A stretch of DNA of 64,000 nucleotides from Hydractinia symbiolongicarpus (taxonomy: Eukaryota; Cnidaria; Hydrozoa; Anthoathecata; Hydractiniidae): the NCBI RefSeq assembly GCF_029227915.1, contig NC_079879.1:19603001-19667000 (forward strand), in the 5' to 3' direction. Of the stretch, positions 10,560-21,852 are shown in pieces (the first letter of the stretch is position 1; each line of letters opens with the position of its first letter). The translations under genes were made by a program, and so were the position numbers. The notes under the pieces are model-generated. The model was not told the DNA's origin, searched no databases, and saw only the letters and a program-made list of their open reading frames with translations.

Positions 10560-13006
10560 GAAAAGAACAGCAAGCACTGAGTAAATTACTGCTGATTATT
10601 CGACGATATATTGTGAGGGAAAATTTTAAAATTAAAAAATCTGTAATTTGACTTGGTCAATCTGACTTCGTCGTGTAGTTCTTTGAGAAATCATGGTCTA
10701 TTCGATGAAAATAAATTCTGTAAAATAGACGCATTCAAATATAGCTCAGCGTCTGTCCATGGTTTCCGCATAGCAAATTTCGTGAGTCACTTACACTGTG
10801 TTTTAAACTCCCAAAACTGCGAAGAGCGTAGTCGCAGAAGCTTGGATTTGAAACACGGATCTCCACTTCGCTACAACCGTGAATGAACACATCTACTATG
10901 CCTGTCACAGACGTCCTATATTTATATAAGACCGGGGGACCTGGTGTCGAAACGTCGAGTCAAGCACCAAGTTGAGCACTTAATAAAGCACTCAATCAAA
11001 CCATAAACTGTGCCATAAGTGCGGACTGAGCCCTTAATACTGGTAAACAATATCTCACATTCATATAGGTGTAATATTCCTTTCCATAAAACTTTATCTT
11101 AACCTTGAGTAAGTAGGAACACTTGAAATAGCCCCTCATTAACAATGAGCTAAGCTCTACAGCGTCGTACATCCATATAGGTGTAATACCCTTTTCCAAA
11201 AAGCCATATCCTGACTTCGGTTTAAATAAAAACACCGGGCGCAGCCAGTTGTTACCCTACACAGCTAAAACATTCATTCAGCAATTTTATTTTGTGATAG
11301 TGTTTGTAAAATTTAAAAAAAAAAAAAGTTCAAAACCGTTTTTTACCGCGTCAAAGCAAAAGCAATCACGCAACATTGTTTTACTTTGCGGGAAATAAAG
11401 TTCCAATTGAAGTTCAATAATTATTCGAAACATCGGGCTGGGTGCTTGGTACAGTTAAACCATGTTGCATATCCGTTTAGGCGTAATAGCTTCTCCACAA
11501 AAACTTTATCAAACTTTATCATAATATATATATTCGTTAACACCGAACCATTTATTGCCACTGTAAAAACACAAAGAAGAAGTAATTGTTTTGCTTATTT
11601 TTTGCGACAAAAAAAAGAAAAAAATGTTCATCGTCCGGAGGACATTTTTCATATGGAAATTTTTTATGGTGGCCGAGAAAGAGAAATGTAATGTAAAAAT
11701 AAATTCTATAACGCAACTGATGACACTTGTCGGCCAGCATCGTAGCAGATGAATATCACAATTTTTTTCACAATTTTTTTTTACATTTGATTCAAGTAAA
11801 AACAAAATTCAAAATGAAAACTTAGGTGTTGCGGTGACCAAGAATTCGTCGTAATGCCCTCCCGCTGCTTCTAAAGCAGTTGAAAAGAAAGCAAAAAAAT
11901 CTTTAAACACGTTTTTTTCAAAATAGCTATTTCAAGTTCCCTCCCAATATAACTTATCGATGTCCGTTTTATATGAATTTTCCACGAAAAATCATTCGGT
12001 CTAAGGTTTGATAGTGTCCATATTCGACAGTTTCAAGAGTTGCGAGATCTCGCACTAAAATCTTGACGCAATGAGTTCGGGGTCGATGAAATGGGCTAGT
12101 TGCACCTGAAAACAATGCTACTTTTGTTTTGTACGTCCTCAGCATCATTATATATATTTTTCAAAGCGTAACTTGAACACCAGGGCTTCTAGAAAAAAGC
12201 GTAATCAGCTGGTTGTAATATCTTTTGAATGCTACGGCACCGACAAATTTTATTATGGCAAACTTATTAGACGATAAACTTTTTTTTATTTTCTCTTTTT
12301 TTTGCGCGCGCGATGACACTGTTAGGCCACGTTACTGGCCGAATAGTATCATCAATTTAAAATGACTTTTACTTTGGACTTTAGCTTCAATTTTGTTTTC
12401 ACTTTTAATTTAAATTTGACTTTGACATTCATTTTAGATTTTTCGCGTTGACACTCCTCTGCCACCGTACAGCATTAAGAACATCGTAACGGCAGAGAAA
12501 TTATGTTTACAAGTTAATGTCAGATCAACGTGCTGATAAGATGCTTATGCTTTTAAAAATCCAAGTATTCTTAGAAAAATGGTTTTTAAATACTTTGGCT
12601 GAGCTTACAAATTCCTTAAGCAACTTTAACTAAAGAAAAAAAACATTTGCTGATTCCAATGAACTTACAATCGTCCAAAATCTTATATCTTTTTATTTTT
12701 CTGGTATCTATCTACTCTAACTACTAGCCGTTTTAGTTAACTGTTAAGTGAAGGGAGCTAGTAGCTTGCTAGCTGCACAGTAGCTTTGACTAAGAAAGGG
12801 CAGGTTATCAAGAAAAGGTGAGCTAGCCAACACACTTTTTCCCCATTTATGAATCTTTGCGGCGACAGAAATTAAAAACATCTTAGAGTAATTACAGCAA
12901 TAAGAATTTAAATGTCTTTAATAGCATAATAGACTTCATATCCGATAAAAAGTGACAATAAAAAGAATTTTCTTAGAACTTCTAATTCATCGTTGCGCGT
13001 GCGTAA
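10560..13006. other. Intergenic with minor repeats
   Basis: No gene recognised. A degenerate ~60 bp repeat appears three times: around 11060-11110, 11160-11215 and 11460-11520. Each copy contains CATATAGGTGTAATA-like sequence followed by CCNTTTCCAYAAAACTTTATC-like sequence. Frames in 11386-11805 are low-complexity and not believed. Confidence 0.4.
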
Positions 13007-13538
13007 CCCTGTTAGGTCCGGGGTTTTTCGAACATACTATAACAGGGGCGGTGGCGGATTGCCCCCCTCCCCCCCTCAATAACTTTTCATAGGGTTGTTC
13101 AAATTGAAACAAACTTGGCACACTTATAGTATGTCATAGAAGGAACAAAATGGCGGCAATAAATTTTTGCTTGCGTCAGCAAATTTTTTGTGACGTCATG
13201 AGAAGCTTGAAATTTGTTGCCACTACTGTCTGCTTAAAATTTAATTACTTTTGTTCTACACCAAATTTTTACATTCTGTTTGAAGTTTTTGAAACATAAA
13301 TAAAGATTATTTAACATATCTTTTGGTTTTACCATGGATCGCATATGAAATTGCCAAAAATTGCCCCAAAATCCGTTTTTTTCGAATTTCGGGTAAAAAC
13401 CGACAAAATCAGGAAATCGGATTACTCACGTGTTCAAATTATGCAAAATGATTGTTCTTGATGAAACAAAGTTGTGTTGCAAGCTTCAAGTTCTAAGAAT
13501 AATCCTAACAGGAATTATTATATTTTCCCCATTCACTC

Positions 13539-13640
13539 AGGCATTTAATGAAAGGCATTTAATGAAAGAGGCATTTAATGAATTTAATGAAATGACATGA
13601 CATTTAATGAATTTAATGAAAGGCAAGGCATTTAATGATA
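13539..13640. repeat. Short GGCATTTAATGAA tandem/degenerate repeat
   Basis: About seven imperfect repeats of GGCATTTAATGAA/TTTAATGAA directly precede the CR1-like tail and are part of the segment inserted in MITE copy A. Confidence 0.6.
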
Positions 13641-13967
13641 GATTCAAATGCGCTTAACGTTTATAAAACAAATATCTATCAACACTTAATCTTCATGTTT
13701 AAAGTTAAAAATAAGTTAGCACCACAAACATTCCACAATAGTTTTGAGCTAATAAATCACAATTTTCCGACTAGATTTCGTGAAAATAATCAAAGGCAGC
13801 CAAAAATTGTTACACAGCGAACTAGTTTTGCTATATCTAAAAGAGGACCACGTCTATGGAATAACTTTTTAGACAGAGATTTAAGAAAGTTAACATCATT
13901 ATGTGTTTTTAAGCAGTGTGTGAAATATTTTATTGCAAAACTTGAAAACGAAGTTACTTTCTTTTAA
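13635..13967 (+). pseudogene. CR1-like LINE reverse transcriptase C-terminal tail fragment
   Basis: 110 codons open with no upstream polymerase. The pattern LNVYKTNIYQHLIFMFKVKN ... FPTRFREN ... ISKRGPRLWNNFL is the characteristic C-terminal tail after the RT domain in CR1-type non-LTR elements of marine invertebrates. It ends at a TAA (13965-13967). 5'-truncated; catalytic domains are absent. It lies inside MITE copy A. Confidence 0.65.
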
Positions 13968-15113
13968 ACAACAACAAGGAATAATAACTCTCTACCGTAA
14001 CGAAACTTATGGTGGGGCTTAGTGATAAGGCAAAATGGCTTTCTGCAAGCTCCAGTTAGTCTTTTAATTTTTTTCGTATGGTTTAAGATTTTTATTTTAC
14101 TAGCCGATGTATGTATATATTTTCTATTTACTTTTAAACGATACGAACTTGTTTATAGGGGTAGTTTTAGGGGTAGTTTCGAGTAATGGCCAATATCAAA
14201 GCCTCTGAAAGGCATGAGACCTCTAAACATAGCATGCAGGTGCCTAATAGATGAATATTGAAACTCAGTAACTATGATAGCCATATAACAAAGCAATAAG
14301 GAGTTATTAAAAAAAACGTCACCGGTGAGCGGAATCCGCTCCCCTTCCCCCTCCTCCAGACCGAATAGAGCTAAAATACATCAACATCACGAGTTTACTT
14401 TGTTCTCCATCGTAGGTGATACATCAAACACCATCGTTGTTTTATTTATTTTATAAATCCAACAATGGCTTAAAATAATAACGCAAGGGAAATCCCATAG
14501 CCAGGTTAATGTAAATTTTTGTGGTTTTTTTTTCAAATACTCAGGGTGTCGAAACGTTATATAGTGTACGTACTTATTGAAGGAAAAAAAGTTTTCTTTA
14601 AAACTTTTTTGCACAACTAAAAGTGGCACAGCAGAAAAAAAATTATTACTCTATTTTTTTTGAAAATGTTTTTTTCACATTTAGTAAAACAAATTATGTT
14701 TTCAACAATGATTGATGATTGGTACCCCCTTGTTTAAAATGTACTACCTTTGACAAGCATGTGATGTAATTAGTGTTCTATGTACTTATGCCTGACAGTT
14801 TCAGGATTGTATGAAGAGTGGCAAGCAAAAGCAAACAGTTTATTGGTAGTATTCTTCATTTGTTTGTCTGTTTGTTTTCTGCGCTGAAGAAAACTTTAAC
14901 TTAGTTAAATGTGTCCATCATTTTTACATTCTTCCTTGAGGTAATCTATAAAATCTCTCTTTGCGATATAAATAATGAGAATGAGATTTGTATAAGCTTT
15001 TACGCAGCTCTTGATATTTCGCTTTATTTAAGTTTTATTTATCACAATCAGCTCTACCTCATTTCTTTCCACGCGAAAGAAATGTAAATGTTGATTTACC
15101 AAACCTGATGCAG

Positions 15114-16196
15114 TGTCGCATGTCGAACGAATTGGTGAAAGTGAAGGGGTCAATATTGTCAGTAAGGAGACCCAACCGTGGTTAAAGCTGCCTTTAAAGA
15201 TCTATTTTCAAAGGCAGCCTCAACTCGAAAATTCTAAAATAAAGCTTTTACTTAAAGAAAGAAATATTATTATTGAAGATATCTCTCAAAAAAAAGGAGA
15301 GAGAGAAGGTATGCCTTACCTTGGACCCAGTTTTCCGTTAACCCTATTTGGTCCGAGGTTTTCCGAACATATTGTGATCGATTTTCCCCGCTTTTCGAGT
15401 AAGATGTAAAAAACTCAGTAAATCGGATTATTTACGTATCCAAATTCGCAGAATGATTCTCTTTAATAGAATAAAATTGTGTTTTAAGTTTTAACTTCTC
15501 ACTTTAATCCTAACAAAGACATTTCCAGTTTTTTTTTCGAGTAATAGCTAATATCCACGGCCCTAAGATTATGGGACCTAATAATTTGGCATGCACGTGT
15601 CTTATAGATAAACATTGAAATCGGAAATTATCATAACCATGCAGTCAAGCAAAACAAAGTTTTTTTTAAAAAAAAAAAGGGAAAGGGGTCGCCCCCTACT
15701 GGATTGAATAGGGTTAAGAATGCTGATACTAACCTAAAAAAATTATTTGCTAAAGTTCAACACATAGCCATTGCTGCATTAAATCATAGCGTTTTAATGT
15801 AATCTGTGCCAAATGGCAAACTTTACCAGTTTACTCCATGAATTACCCTGTTCTATTTTTTATTTTATATAGATATGGAGATATACCATTGCATCGTTTT
15901 TCTCTGTTGGTTAAATATAATTGGTAAGTGACCACATCGTTTCACGCTCATTCACAAGGCTGTTTGAGACAAAACCTAAGTAACTCTTAGTCATGATATG
16001 GCTTTTGATTAGTATTGAATTGATATTGGTATTCGTGACACCAAATACCCAACACAAGTTTTATTTGATATACTGCATAGCTATAACACTCTCTAAGTTT
16101 TTATATCATCTATTAGCCGCCTGCATGTCAAATTTTCAGGCTCCCATACCCCTCACAGTCGTAGATATTCGCTGTTACTCAAAACTACCCCCCTAG
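15114..16196 (+). CDS. Candidate three-exon gene fragment of unknown function
   Basis: A coding-looking exon runs 15114-15308, after an AG acceptor and before a GTATGC donor, phase 2 in and 1 out. It encodes SHVERIGESEGVNIVSKETQ, PWLKLPLKIYFQRQPQLENS and LLLKERNIIIEDISQKK. It can be joined in phase to 15873-15923 (AG/GTAAGT) and 15991-16196 (AG acceptor, stop TAG 16194-16196), with AATAAA at 16202 directly after. The last two exons are hydrophobic (MIWLLISIELILVF) and less convincing, and the intact MITE 15342-15713 sits in the first intron. No upstream start exon was identified. The first exon alone is the better-supported part; no family recognised. Confidence 0.3.
15342..15713 (+). mobile_element. 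piggyBac-like MITE copy B (intact ends, TTAA duplication)
   Basis: 372 bp, flanked on both sides by TTAA (15338-15341 and 15714-15717). Ends are CCCTATTTGGTCC at the left and, reverse-complemented, CCCTATTCAATCC at the right. TTAA target duplication with CCC-starting inverted ends is the hallmark of piggyBac. There is no coding capacity, so it is non-autonomous. It lacks an internal ~300 bp present in the other copies. Confidence 0.8.
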
Positions 16197-16217
16197 ATTG
16201 CAATAAAATCTTTGTGA

Positions 16218-16572
16218 TTGGAAAAATTTAATAGCTTTTGTCAGAATTATCCTTAGAACTTTCAATTAAAAACAATTTTATTTCATTAGCGGAATCATTC
16301 TGCAGACTTTGGACGTCATTTACCTAATCTTTAGTGTTTTTCGGAGTTTGGAAATCGGAAAAAATCAGATGTAAAACCGGAAATTATGTTAAACAACTTT
16401 TTTGGCTACCAGAAACAGAATGTTAAAATTCGTTTTTGAATTAGGCAATTAAATTTTAAGTATAGTGTTTTTAAACAAGTTTAAAGCTTCTGGTGACGTC
16501 ACAGAAAAGTGCTGACATGAGCAAAAATTTATTGCTTTCATTTTGTTCCTTTTATGACTTACTATAAACCCG
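16218..16572 (-). mobile_element. piggyBac-like MITE copy C, inverted and truncated
   Basis: Reverse complement matches copy A: AGTCATAAAAGGAACAAAAT, AAATTTTTGCT..GTCAGCA, TGTGACGTCA, then AAATTTAATT and ACATTCTGTTT, and near the other end GCAGAATGATTC and TTCTAAGGATAATTCTGACA. Both termini are missing; the left side of this copy abuts the SINE-like repeat at 16573. Confidence 0.65.
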
Positions 16573-16905
16573 GGTTCGCCCTTATTTTACTTACCGCATA
16601 TCGTGTATCCCGCTATTGCGGTTACTATTTTGTGTGACAAACAGACAGACAGACATATACGGGTATTATAATATAGATGTGTTTTCACAATTATTTCACG
16701 TGTTTTTGTTCGCAAAATTACCTTAATGTATGAAACTCATGGGTTCGCCCGTCCTTTTAATACCTCATTGCGTGTGTCTAGCTACTTGCAGTACCATATT
16801 GTGTAACACACAGACAGACGTATACGGTATTATAATATAGACTAGTCGTTATCCCGTAGAAAAATCTAAGCATTCGCGCGTCCTTTAAATTTACCCGTGG
16901 CAACA
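16573..16905 (+). repeat. Tandem run of a ~115 bp SINE-like repeat family
   Basis: Two copies (about 16573-16679 and 16735-16846) plus the head of a third (16845-16905). Shared blocks are GGGTTCGCCC, TACC(G/T)CAT, GTGTCTCGCTACTTG-like, then CAGACAGACAGAC, GTATACGG and TATTATAATATAGA. Further copies lie at 30507-30630 and 54011-54123. Heads read ACTAGTCG(T/G)T. GGGTTCGCCC loosely recalls a pol III B box, but tRNA origin is not shown. Confidence 0.6.
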
Positions 16906-17524
16906 AAGTGGATAAAAATATATCGCATTTGATATTTGTGTTTCCGTAGCACATCTTTCTAATTCAGCGAAGGGTCTGCGCAGAGACAGTCAAAATAGGC
17001 CTATTGTTAAAGGGATATTAAATGTATATTGTCTTGCAAATCCTAAGGCCAATTCGCAGAGAAATTTGGTTTTCAAAATTTCAGGAACATTTAAGCATTT
17101 TTTTATGCAAATTAATATGAAATAAAATGTAAAGATACAGAATTACAAAACCTTTCGGCAAAAGGTTATCTTGCTATTATTTTTGGCTCTTCATTTTGGG
17201 CATTTTTTCTTAATTATCTAAACTTGAACCTGATGAGGGTCATTTGAATTTTTAATAATTTTATTGATATATTCATGATGTTTTCCAATTCACGAAGATT
17301 TGTACATTTTTCTTAACTTCTTTTTTTGCGAAATTTTATGGAGTTTTGCATATTCGCGTCAGTAAGACCCAAATATTTCACAAAATGTTTCTTAAACGAG
17401 CGTTTGTGATTAAAATTGGTTAAAACTTTGATATTTTATTTTAAAAAAGCGTGTATTACTTACTCTTTCATTTACAATTCGTACTGCTATCAAAGAGCAT
17501 GAAAACTTTTTTGTAAGCATTTGT
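16906..17524. other. Upstream region of the membrane-protein gene
   Basis: No exon or repeat recognised. AT-rich; presumed 5' flank or UTR of the gene beginning at 17525. No promoter motif can be claimed. Confidence 0.3.
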
Positions 17525-20500
17525 ATGTACATTTCACCAGTATTTAATTTAATGTACAGTCACAATGGCGACCTGGTGACCTCAACTAAAACTTATTTCT
17601 CTTTCCTCGCGATACCTTGCTATCACTTGAGCCTAACTACGTTTCATTGCAATTTAGAAATTTCATGTCGAGATATTTACATTTCACCCTTTGGTCACAA
17701 CAATGAAACCTGTGGCGGTAACAATTCGATGTGTTTAAGTCTCGATTATGCTTTGGAGCAATTCTCAAATTCCATTAATGTGTACCTACTCGATGGTGGT
17801 GATGATGAAGAGCCCTATGCTTACTCCTTCAAACAGCCTATTCCGATTAACAACTCCACAACGATAAAAGCGATGCCGTATAAAAGACATTACCCAAAAG
17901 TGTCGCAAATAGACAATCCTTGGGTATATGTTTTTGAAGTAAGATCAACTTGTGATAAACTTGCACTGCGTCAAATTCAGTTTACAGATTCTTTTATCGT
18001 CCTAATTGACAGGGGCGAGTTGATAATTGAGGACTGCAAGATAAATTTTACTTTGCATGCACCTGAATCAAGCTTGATTTCTTTATGGCAAGACATAAGG
18101 ACAGTTGTGTTGAATGTGCATATAAATAACTGCCACATCAACAACGCATACAGTATACTGGATGTGTCTACATTCTTTCAGCACAACATAACATTAAATG
18201 TATCAAATTCAACGTTAATATCCAGCCGAATCTCAATTGAGTTATCCAAAAATCAAGGTTGCAATAGCAACGTGAATATAAAGATAACAAATAACAGCAC
18301 CATATCTGAACCAAAAGTTTCACGCTTTATGTGCATTTCAGATGGAAGACGTGGTAATCTTATACGCTTGGTTAACAGGGAATGCCCTGGTAACGCAACT
18401 GGCAAAAGTGTTATTCAGATATCTGACACAGAGATTGTTGAAACAACTAACATGGTAATGTATGTACACGGAAACGTAAGCGTAAATATAGAGTATGCCC
18501 GATTTCGAAACAATAAATGTGGTGGGATTTTTTTAGAAAACATTGAAGCAGGAAGTATTAGTCATTCGGAATTTCTTTTAAATACAAAAACAGATTATCG
18601 CAGTGATCTTGGAGCAATAAACTGCGCGTCGTGCAAAGCGTTGAATGTGTCTGACACGAAGTGTACCAGCAACGGAGAAGGTGAAGGAAGTTGCCTTTAT
18701 ATAAAAGGTGAAGACGAAAAAGTGGACATAACATTACAGAATGTGGCATTAAAAGGTCCAGGTACTTTAATGTATTCATATAACAGAAAGACGATCTTCC
18801 ATTTTGATAATGTTAACGTGTCTTGTACATCTGTGGAAAACTCAAAAGTCCTAATCTTGGCTTATACCAGCCTTTTCATGCCTTTGTTTCGACTGACGTG
18901 CTCTGTAAACCATGATATACAATATGACCAAAGCAATGTGAAATATTACTCGTTTTGGTATTGCAACGCATGCGAAAGAGATACATATAGTACGGACAGT
19001 GGTTATATATTTGTAGAGAATACAAATACTAGCACTTATCATGTGAACTGTAAAGAATGCCCTTTAGGGTTAAATTGCCAATACGGCGCTACAGCGAAGC
19101 CAAATTTTTGGTGTTTCAAGGAAAGTGGAACTATATCATGTATACCATGTCCGCCGGGATATTGTTGTCCTGACACAAAGGTTTCGTGTAATTCTTTACG
19201 CTCTTGTAATCAGCATCGGAAAGGATTCATATGTGGTAGCTGTGTAAAGGAGTATCAAATAGACTTTTTTTCCAACGACTGCATCCTGTCACAATCCTGC
19301 AAGACACCGGCGATCTTTTGGAGCGGACTTTGTATTGCAGCATTTCTTTATATTGCACTTGTGGCATATCTAAAGGATATTTTCAATAAGGTGAAACATG
19401 TTTTAAGTAAATGTCTTAGCTTTGAAAGTTACCCAGATATTGTATTGTCAAATCATGATGATGATGTTTTTGTGCAATGCCGTCATGTTTTATATCGTGA
19501 TGACAGCACCGGAAGATTTTTTGGCGTTTATAAAATATGTGTATCCTTTTATCAATTGGGTGCACTGCTACGAGTAAAAACCATCCACCGAAACGACATG
19601 CTCACCATTCACACTTTTTTGCTGACGTTGTTCAATTTAAAAATTGAGCAAATTGTCGAATCATTCAAACGATTCTGTCCAATCCCGAATTTGGATACAG
19701 TGGGGAAAATGCTTATTCGTAACATATGTTTCCCCTTTTTGATGTTCATAATGCTCGGAATAATTTTAATAATCTTATTACCACGCAAGAATGAGTATGA
19801 AGAGATAGCGGAAAACCGCATAGAATACATTGACAGTAAGATTCCTGAACTGGAAAGTGTACCGTCTGTACTAAGAGTAAAATATTGCGTTCTGCAAGTT
19901 CTTCTTCTTTCATTTACCAACATTGCAGCATTTTTAATGAATATGTTGAAATGTGAGTATATTGGACAGGGAAGAAGTGTTTTGTATGTCCAAGGAACAA
20001 CAGAATGCTACACACGCGGTTGGTTTATAGCTCTCGTTTTCCTCACTATATGGGTGTTACCATTTGGTTTGGCCATATATGGTGCAGTGATATTATTTAA
20101 AGAGTGTTATATCACCTTAAATGAATTTATATGTTGCTTTTTTTTTCCGCCGTTAATGTTTATTTATTATACTATGAGAAAGTTAATCAAAAAGGAGAAG
20201 ATTGCTGTAACCGAGACAGAAGCCATGTTGTCAAAATACATTTTGTCCGTGTTTGAATCACCTTTTCGTAAAATTGAAAGCAAAAATCGGCATGTCATAT
20301 GGGATCCAATGATCATTTATCAAAGATTGGTTATTATAAGTTGCACCATCTTCTTTGTCAATGCCATTGAGCGTCTAAGTTACATTCTCGGTCCGATGCT
20401 TATCTTTTTGGTCGATCATTTAAGACAGCGACCGTACAAAGATAATGTAATGCACTGGATGCAAACAGTTTCCTATGTTTGTTTGTGCTTTCTTGTTGGA

Positions 20501-20704
20501 GTCAACAGTTTTTGGGCATTTCTCTATATATCATCGGTGCCATATAAATCATCAATCCGCACGGTAGGAGTTGCATTCAGTATTGCAGAGAGTATTTTAT
20601 TTACGTTGCCATTGATCTTACCATTGCTCTTCTTAGCGTGGAAACTGATTAAACTGTTAAAAGAAAAGATTTTTAATAAGCGTAACGAAACAAACATGCA
20701 TTAG
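17525..20704 (+). CDS. Large surface membrane protein: beta-helix ectodomain, Cys-rich region, multi-TM C-terminus
   Basis: A single open frame of 1059 codons from ATG 17525 to TAG 20704, with AATAAA at 20775. Residues ~25-480 form an N-glycosylation-rich ectodomain with short repeated beta-strand units (I-x-N-x-T-style, for example DTEIVETTNMVMYVHG), as in right-handed beta-helix (pectin-lyase-like) proteins. Residues ~480-592 are Cys-rich (WYCNACERDT, CKECPLGLNC, CIPCPPGYCC, KGFICGSCVKEYQ). From ~596 there are about seven to nine hydrophobic helices, e.g. IFWSGLCIAAFLYIALVAYL and NICFPFLMFIMLGIILIILL. This architecture is found in large uncharacterised families of cnidarians, sponges and choanoflagellates, sometimes labelled receptor-related; no ligand or partner is known to me. 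The hydrophobic N-terminus (FSFLAIPCYHL, residues ~25-35) may be a signal sequence, but the true start could lie in an upstream exon. No stop or frameshift; it looks functional. Confidence 0.75.
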   Translation: MYISPVFNLMYSHNGDLVTSTKTYFSFLAIPCYHLSLTTFHCNLEISCRDIYISPFGHNNETCGGNNSMCLSLDYALEQFSNSINVYLLDGGDDEEPYAYSFKQPIPINNSTTIKAMPYKRHYPKVSQIDNPWVYVFEVRSTCDKLALRQIQFTDSFIVLIDRGELIIEDCKINFTLHAPESSLISLWQDIRTVVLNVHINNCHINNAYSILDVSTFFQHNITLNVSNSTLISSRISIELSKNQGCNSNVNIKITNNSTISEPKVSRFMCISDGRRGNLIRLVNRECPGNATGKSVIQISDTEIVETTNMVMYVHGNVSVNIEYARFRNNKCGGIFLENIEAGSISHSEFLLNTKTDYRSDLGAINCASCKALNVSDTKCTSNGEGEGSCLYIKGEDEKVDITLQNVALKGPGTLMYSYNRKTIFHFDNVNVSCTSVENSKVLILAYTSLFMPLFRLTCSVNHDIQYDQSNVKYYSFWYCNACERDTYSTDSGYIFVENTNTSTYHVNCKECPLGLNCQYGATAKPNFWCFKESGTISCIPCPPGYCCPDTKVSCNSLRSCNQHRKGFICGSCVKEYQIDFFSNDCILSQSCKTPAIFWSGLCIAAFLYIALVAYLKDIFNKVKHVLSKCLSFESYPDIVLSNHDDDVFVQCRHVLYRDDSTGRFFGVYKICVSFYQLGALLRVKTIHRNDMLTIHTFLLTLFNLKIEQIVESFKRFCPIPNLDTVGKMLIRNICFPFLMFIMLGIILIILLPRKNEYEEIAENRIEYIDSKIPELESVPSVLRVKYCVLQVLLLSFTNIAAFLMNMLKCEYIGQGRSVLYVQGTTECYTRGWFIALVFLTIWVLPFGLAIYGAVILFKECYITLNEFICCFFFPPLMFIYYTMRKLIKKEKIAVTETEAMLSKYILSVFESPFRKIESKNRHVIWDPMIIYQRLVIISCTIFFVNAIERLSYILGPMLIFLVDHLRQRPYKDNVMHWMQTVSYVCLCFLVGVNSFWAFLYISSVPYKSSIRTVGVAFSIAESILFTLPLILPLLFLAWKLIKLLKEKIFNKRNETNMH

Positions 20705-21852
20705 GAATGAAAATTATTTCGGTATGAATAACACAGGCAACACTTTTTGCGGAATGTAATGATATGTCCAGTGAAATAAATGTCGGGTAATCCTTCGAGT
20801 GTACTATTAGAAAACATCACCAGAAAGGAAAAAAACAAAATTAAAACTGTTGCAAATTTTAATATTTTCAAAGCCTTGTTGTTTTAGATATGCAATCAAA
20901 ACATATGCTAGATAAAAAAATGATTTATTTTAAGGGTATTCAATCATTATATCCGAAACCTCTTTCATTACTTGGAAATTTTGTTGAAAATAATTTTATT
21001 TGGCTTTTTAGTAGGTGCTACAGCGATGTCGCAAAAAATTTTAAAGAGGGAGATGACTTTTATTTTTAGCTGTAAATATATATTACTTTTTACAGCTGTA
21101 AATATATAACCTTTTATCATTCTTGTTCACATTTACATAAAATAGGAAAAATATTAAAATCATTTTACGTGATTAGGCCTGCCATATATTTTATATGATT
21201 TGCACTTTTTAATTAATTAATTAATTAATACTTTTTTATTAATTTCTTTGTAAATATTAGCATTTCGTATTCTTTGTTTTTTCTCGAACTATATTTTAAT
21301 TACAGTGTTTGCCGTGTTTTCCTTAACGTAGGTTGCCTAAATATGTAACCACCTGTAGCCTGGAACAGTTATATTCCCGGAAACTCTCTCTATGCTATAT
21401 TCTATAAATATAACGGAGTTTCCCTGGGTAATAAATTCGCAATTTAAGATTGTTCCTAAAAAATAACATTGCTCAATCATTTCGTCAATACAGAAAAAAA
21501 TCTCAGAAAAAAAAGAAAACTTTGTAAGAAGCATTAAATATGCTTTAGGTGAAGAAAGTTAAACTATGGTTAGCAAAATTTCTATTGTAGCTAGTACTAA
21601 TTTTATTTCAACATCTAAAGATGCCTCAACCTCCAAAATAAAGTGTGGAATAGAATAGTTCACAGTTTACCGCATGTATTATTTTGCTTAAGGTGGTTAG
21701 AGACATAAACAACACTCTATAAAAATTAGCTCTGAGAGACGCGTTCGTTTTTTAAAGGCTTTTTCTTCTGCTTGGGCTTTTGCTTTCCGTAATTTGGGCG
21801 GCGATAGGAAAATTATATGCCCCTTAGGGAAATGATCCTACGCACCAATTGT
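20705..21852. other. 3' flank and intergenic
   Basis: AATAAA at 20775-20780 probably ends the upstream gene's transcript. A TTAATTAATTAATTAATTAA run lies near 21210-21229. No coding sequence recognised. Confidence 0.4.

Larger units (their letters stand above)
13007..14371 (+). mobile_element. piggyBac-like MITE copy A, with an internal insertion
   Basis: The left end TAACCCTGTTAGGTCCG and right end CGAATAGAGCTAA match the termini of the intact copy at 15342-15713 in mutated form. Sequence homology to that copy and to the inverted copy at 16218-16572 runs from about 13007 to 13515 and resumes at about 14165 (GTTTCGAGTAATGGCCAATATC). The intervening ~640 bp, which includes a CR1-like tail, is absent from the other copies and is read as a nested insertion. 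Confidence 0.6.

Noticed and set aside
11386-11805. Overlapping frames on both strands
   Set aside because: Low-complexity Phe/Lys-rich translation, contradictory strands, no domain.
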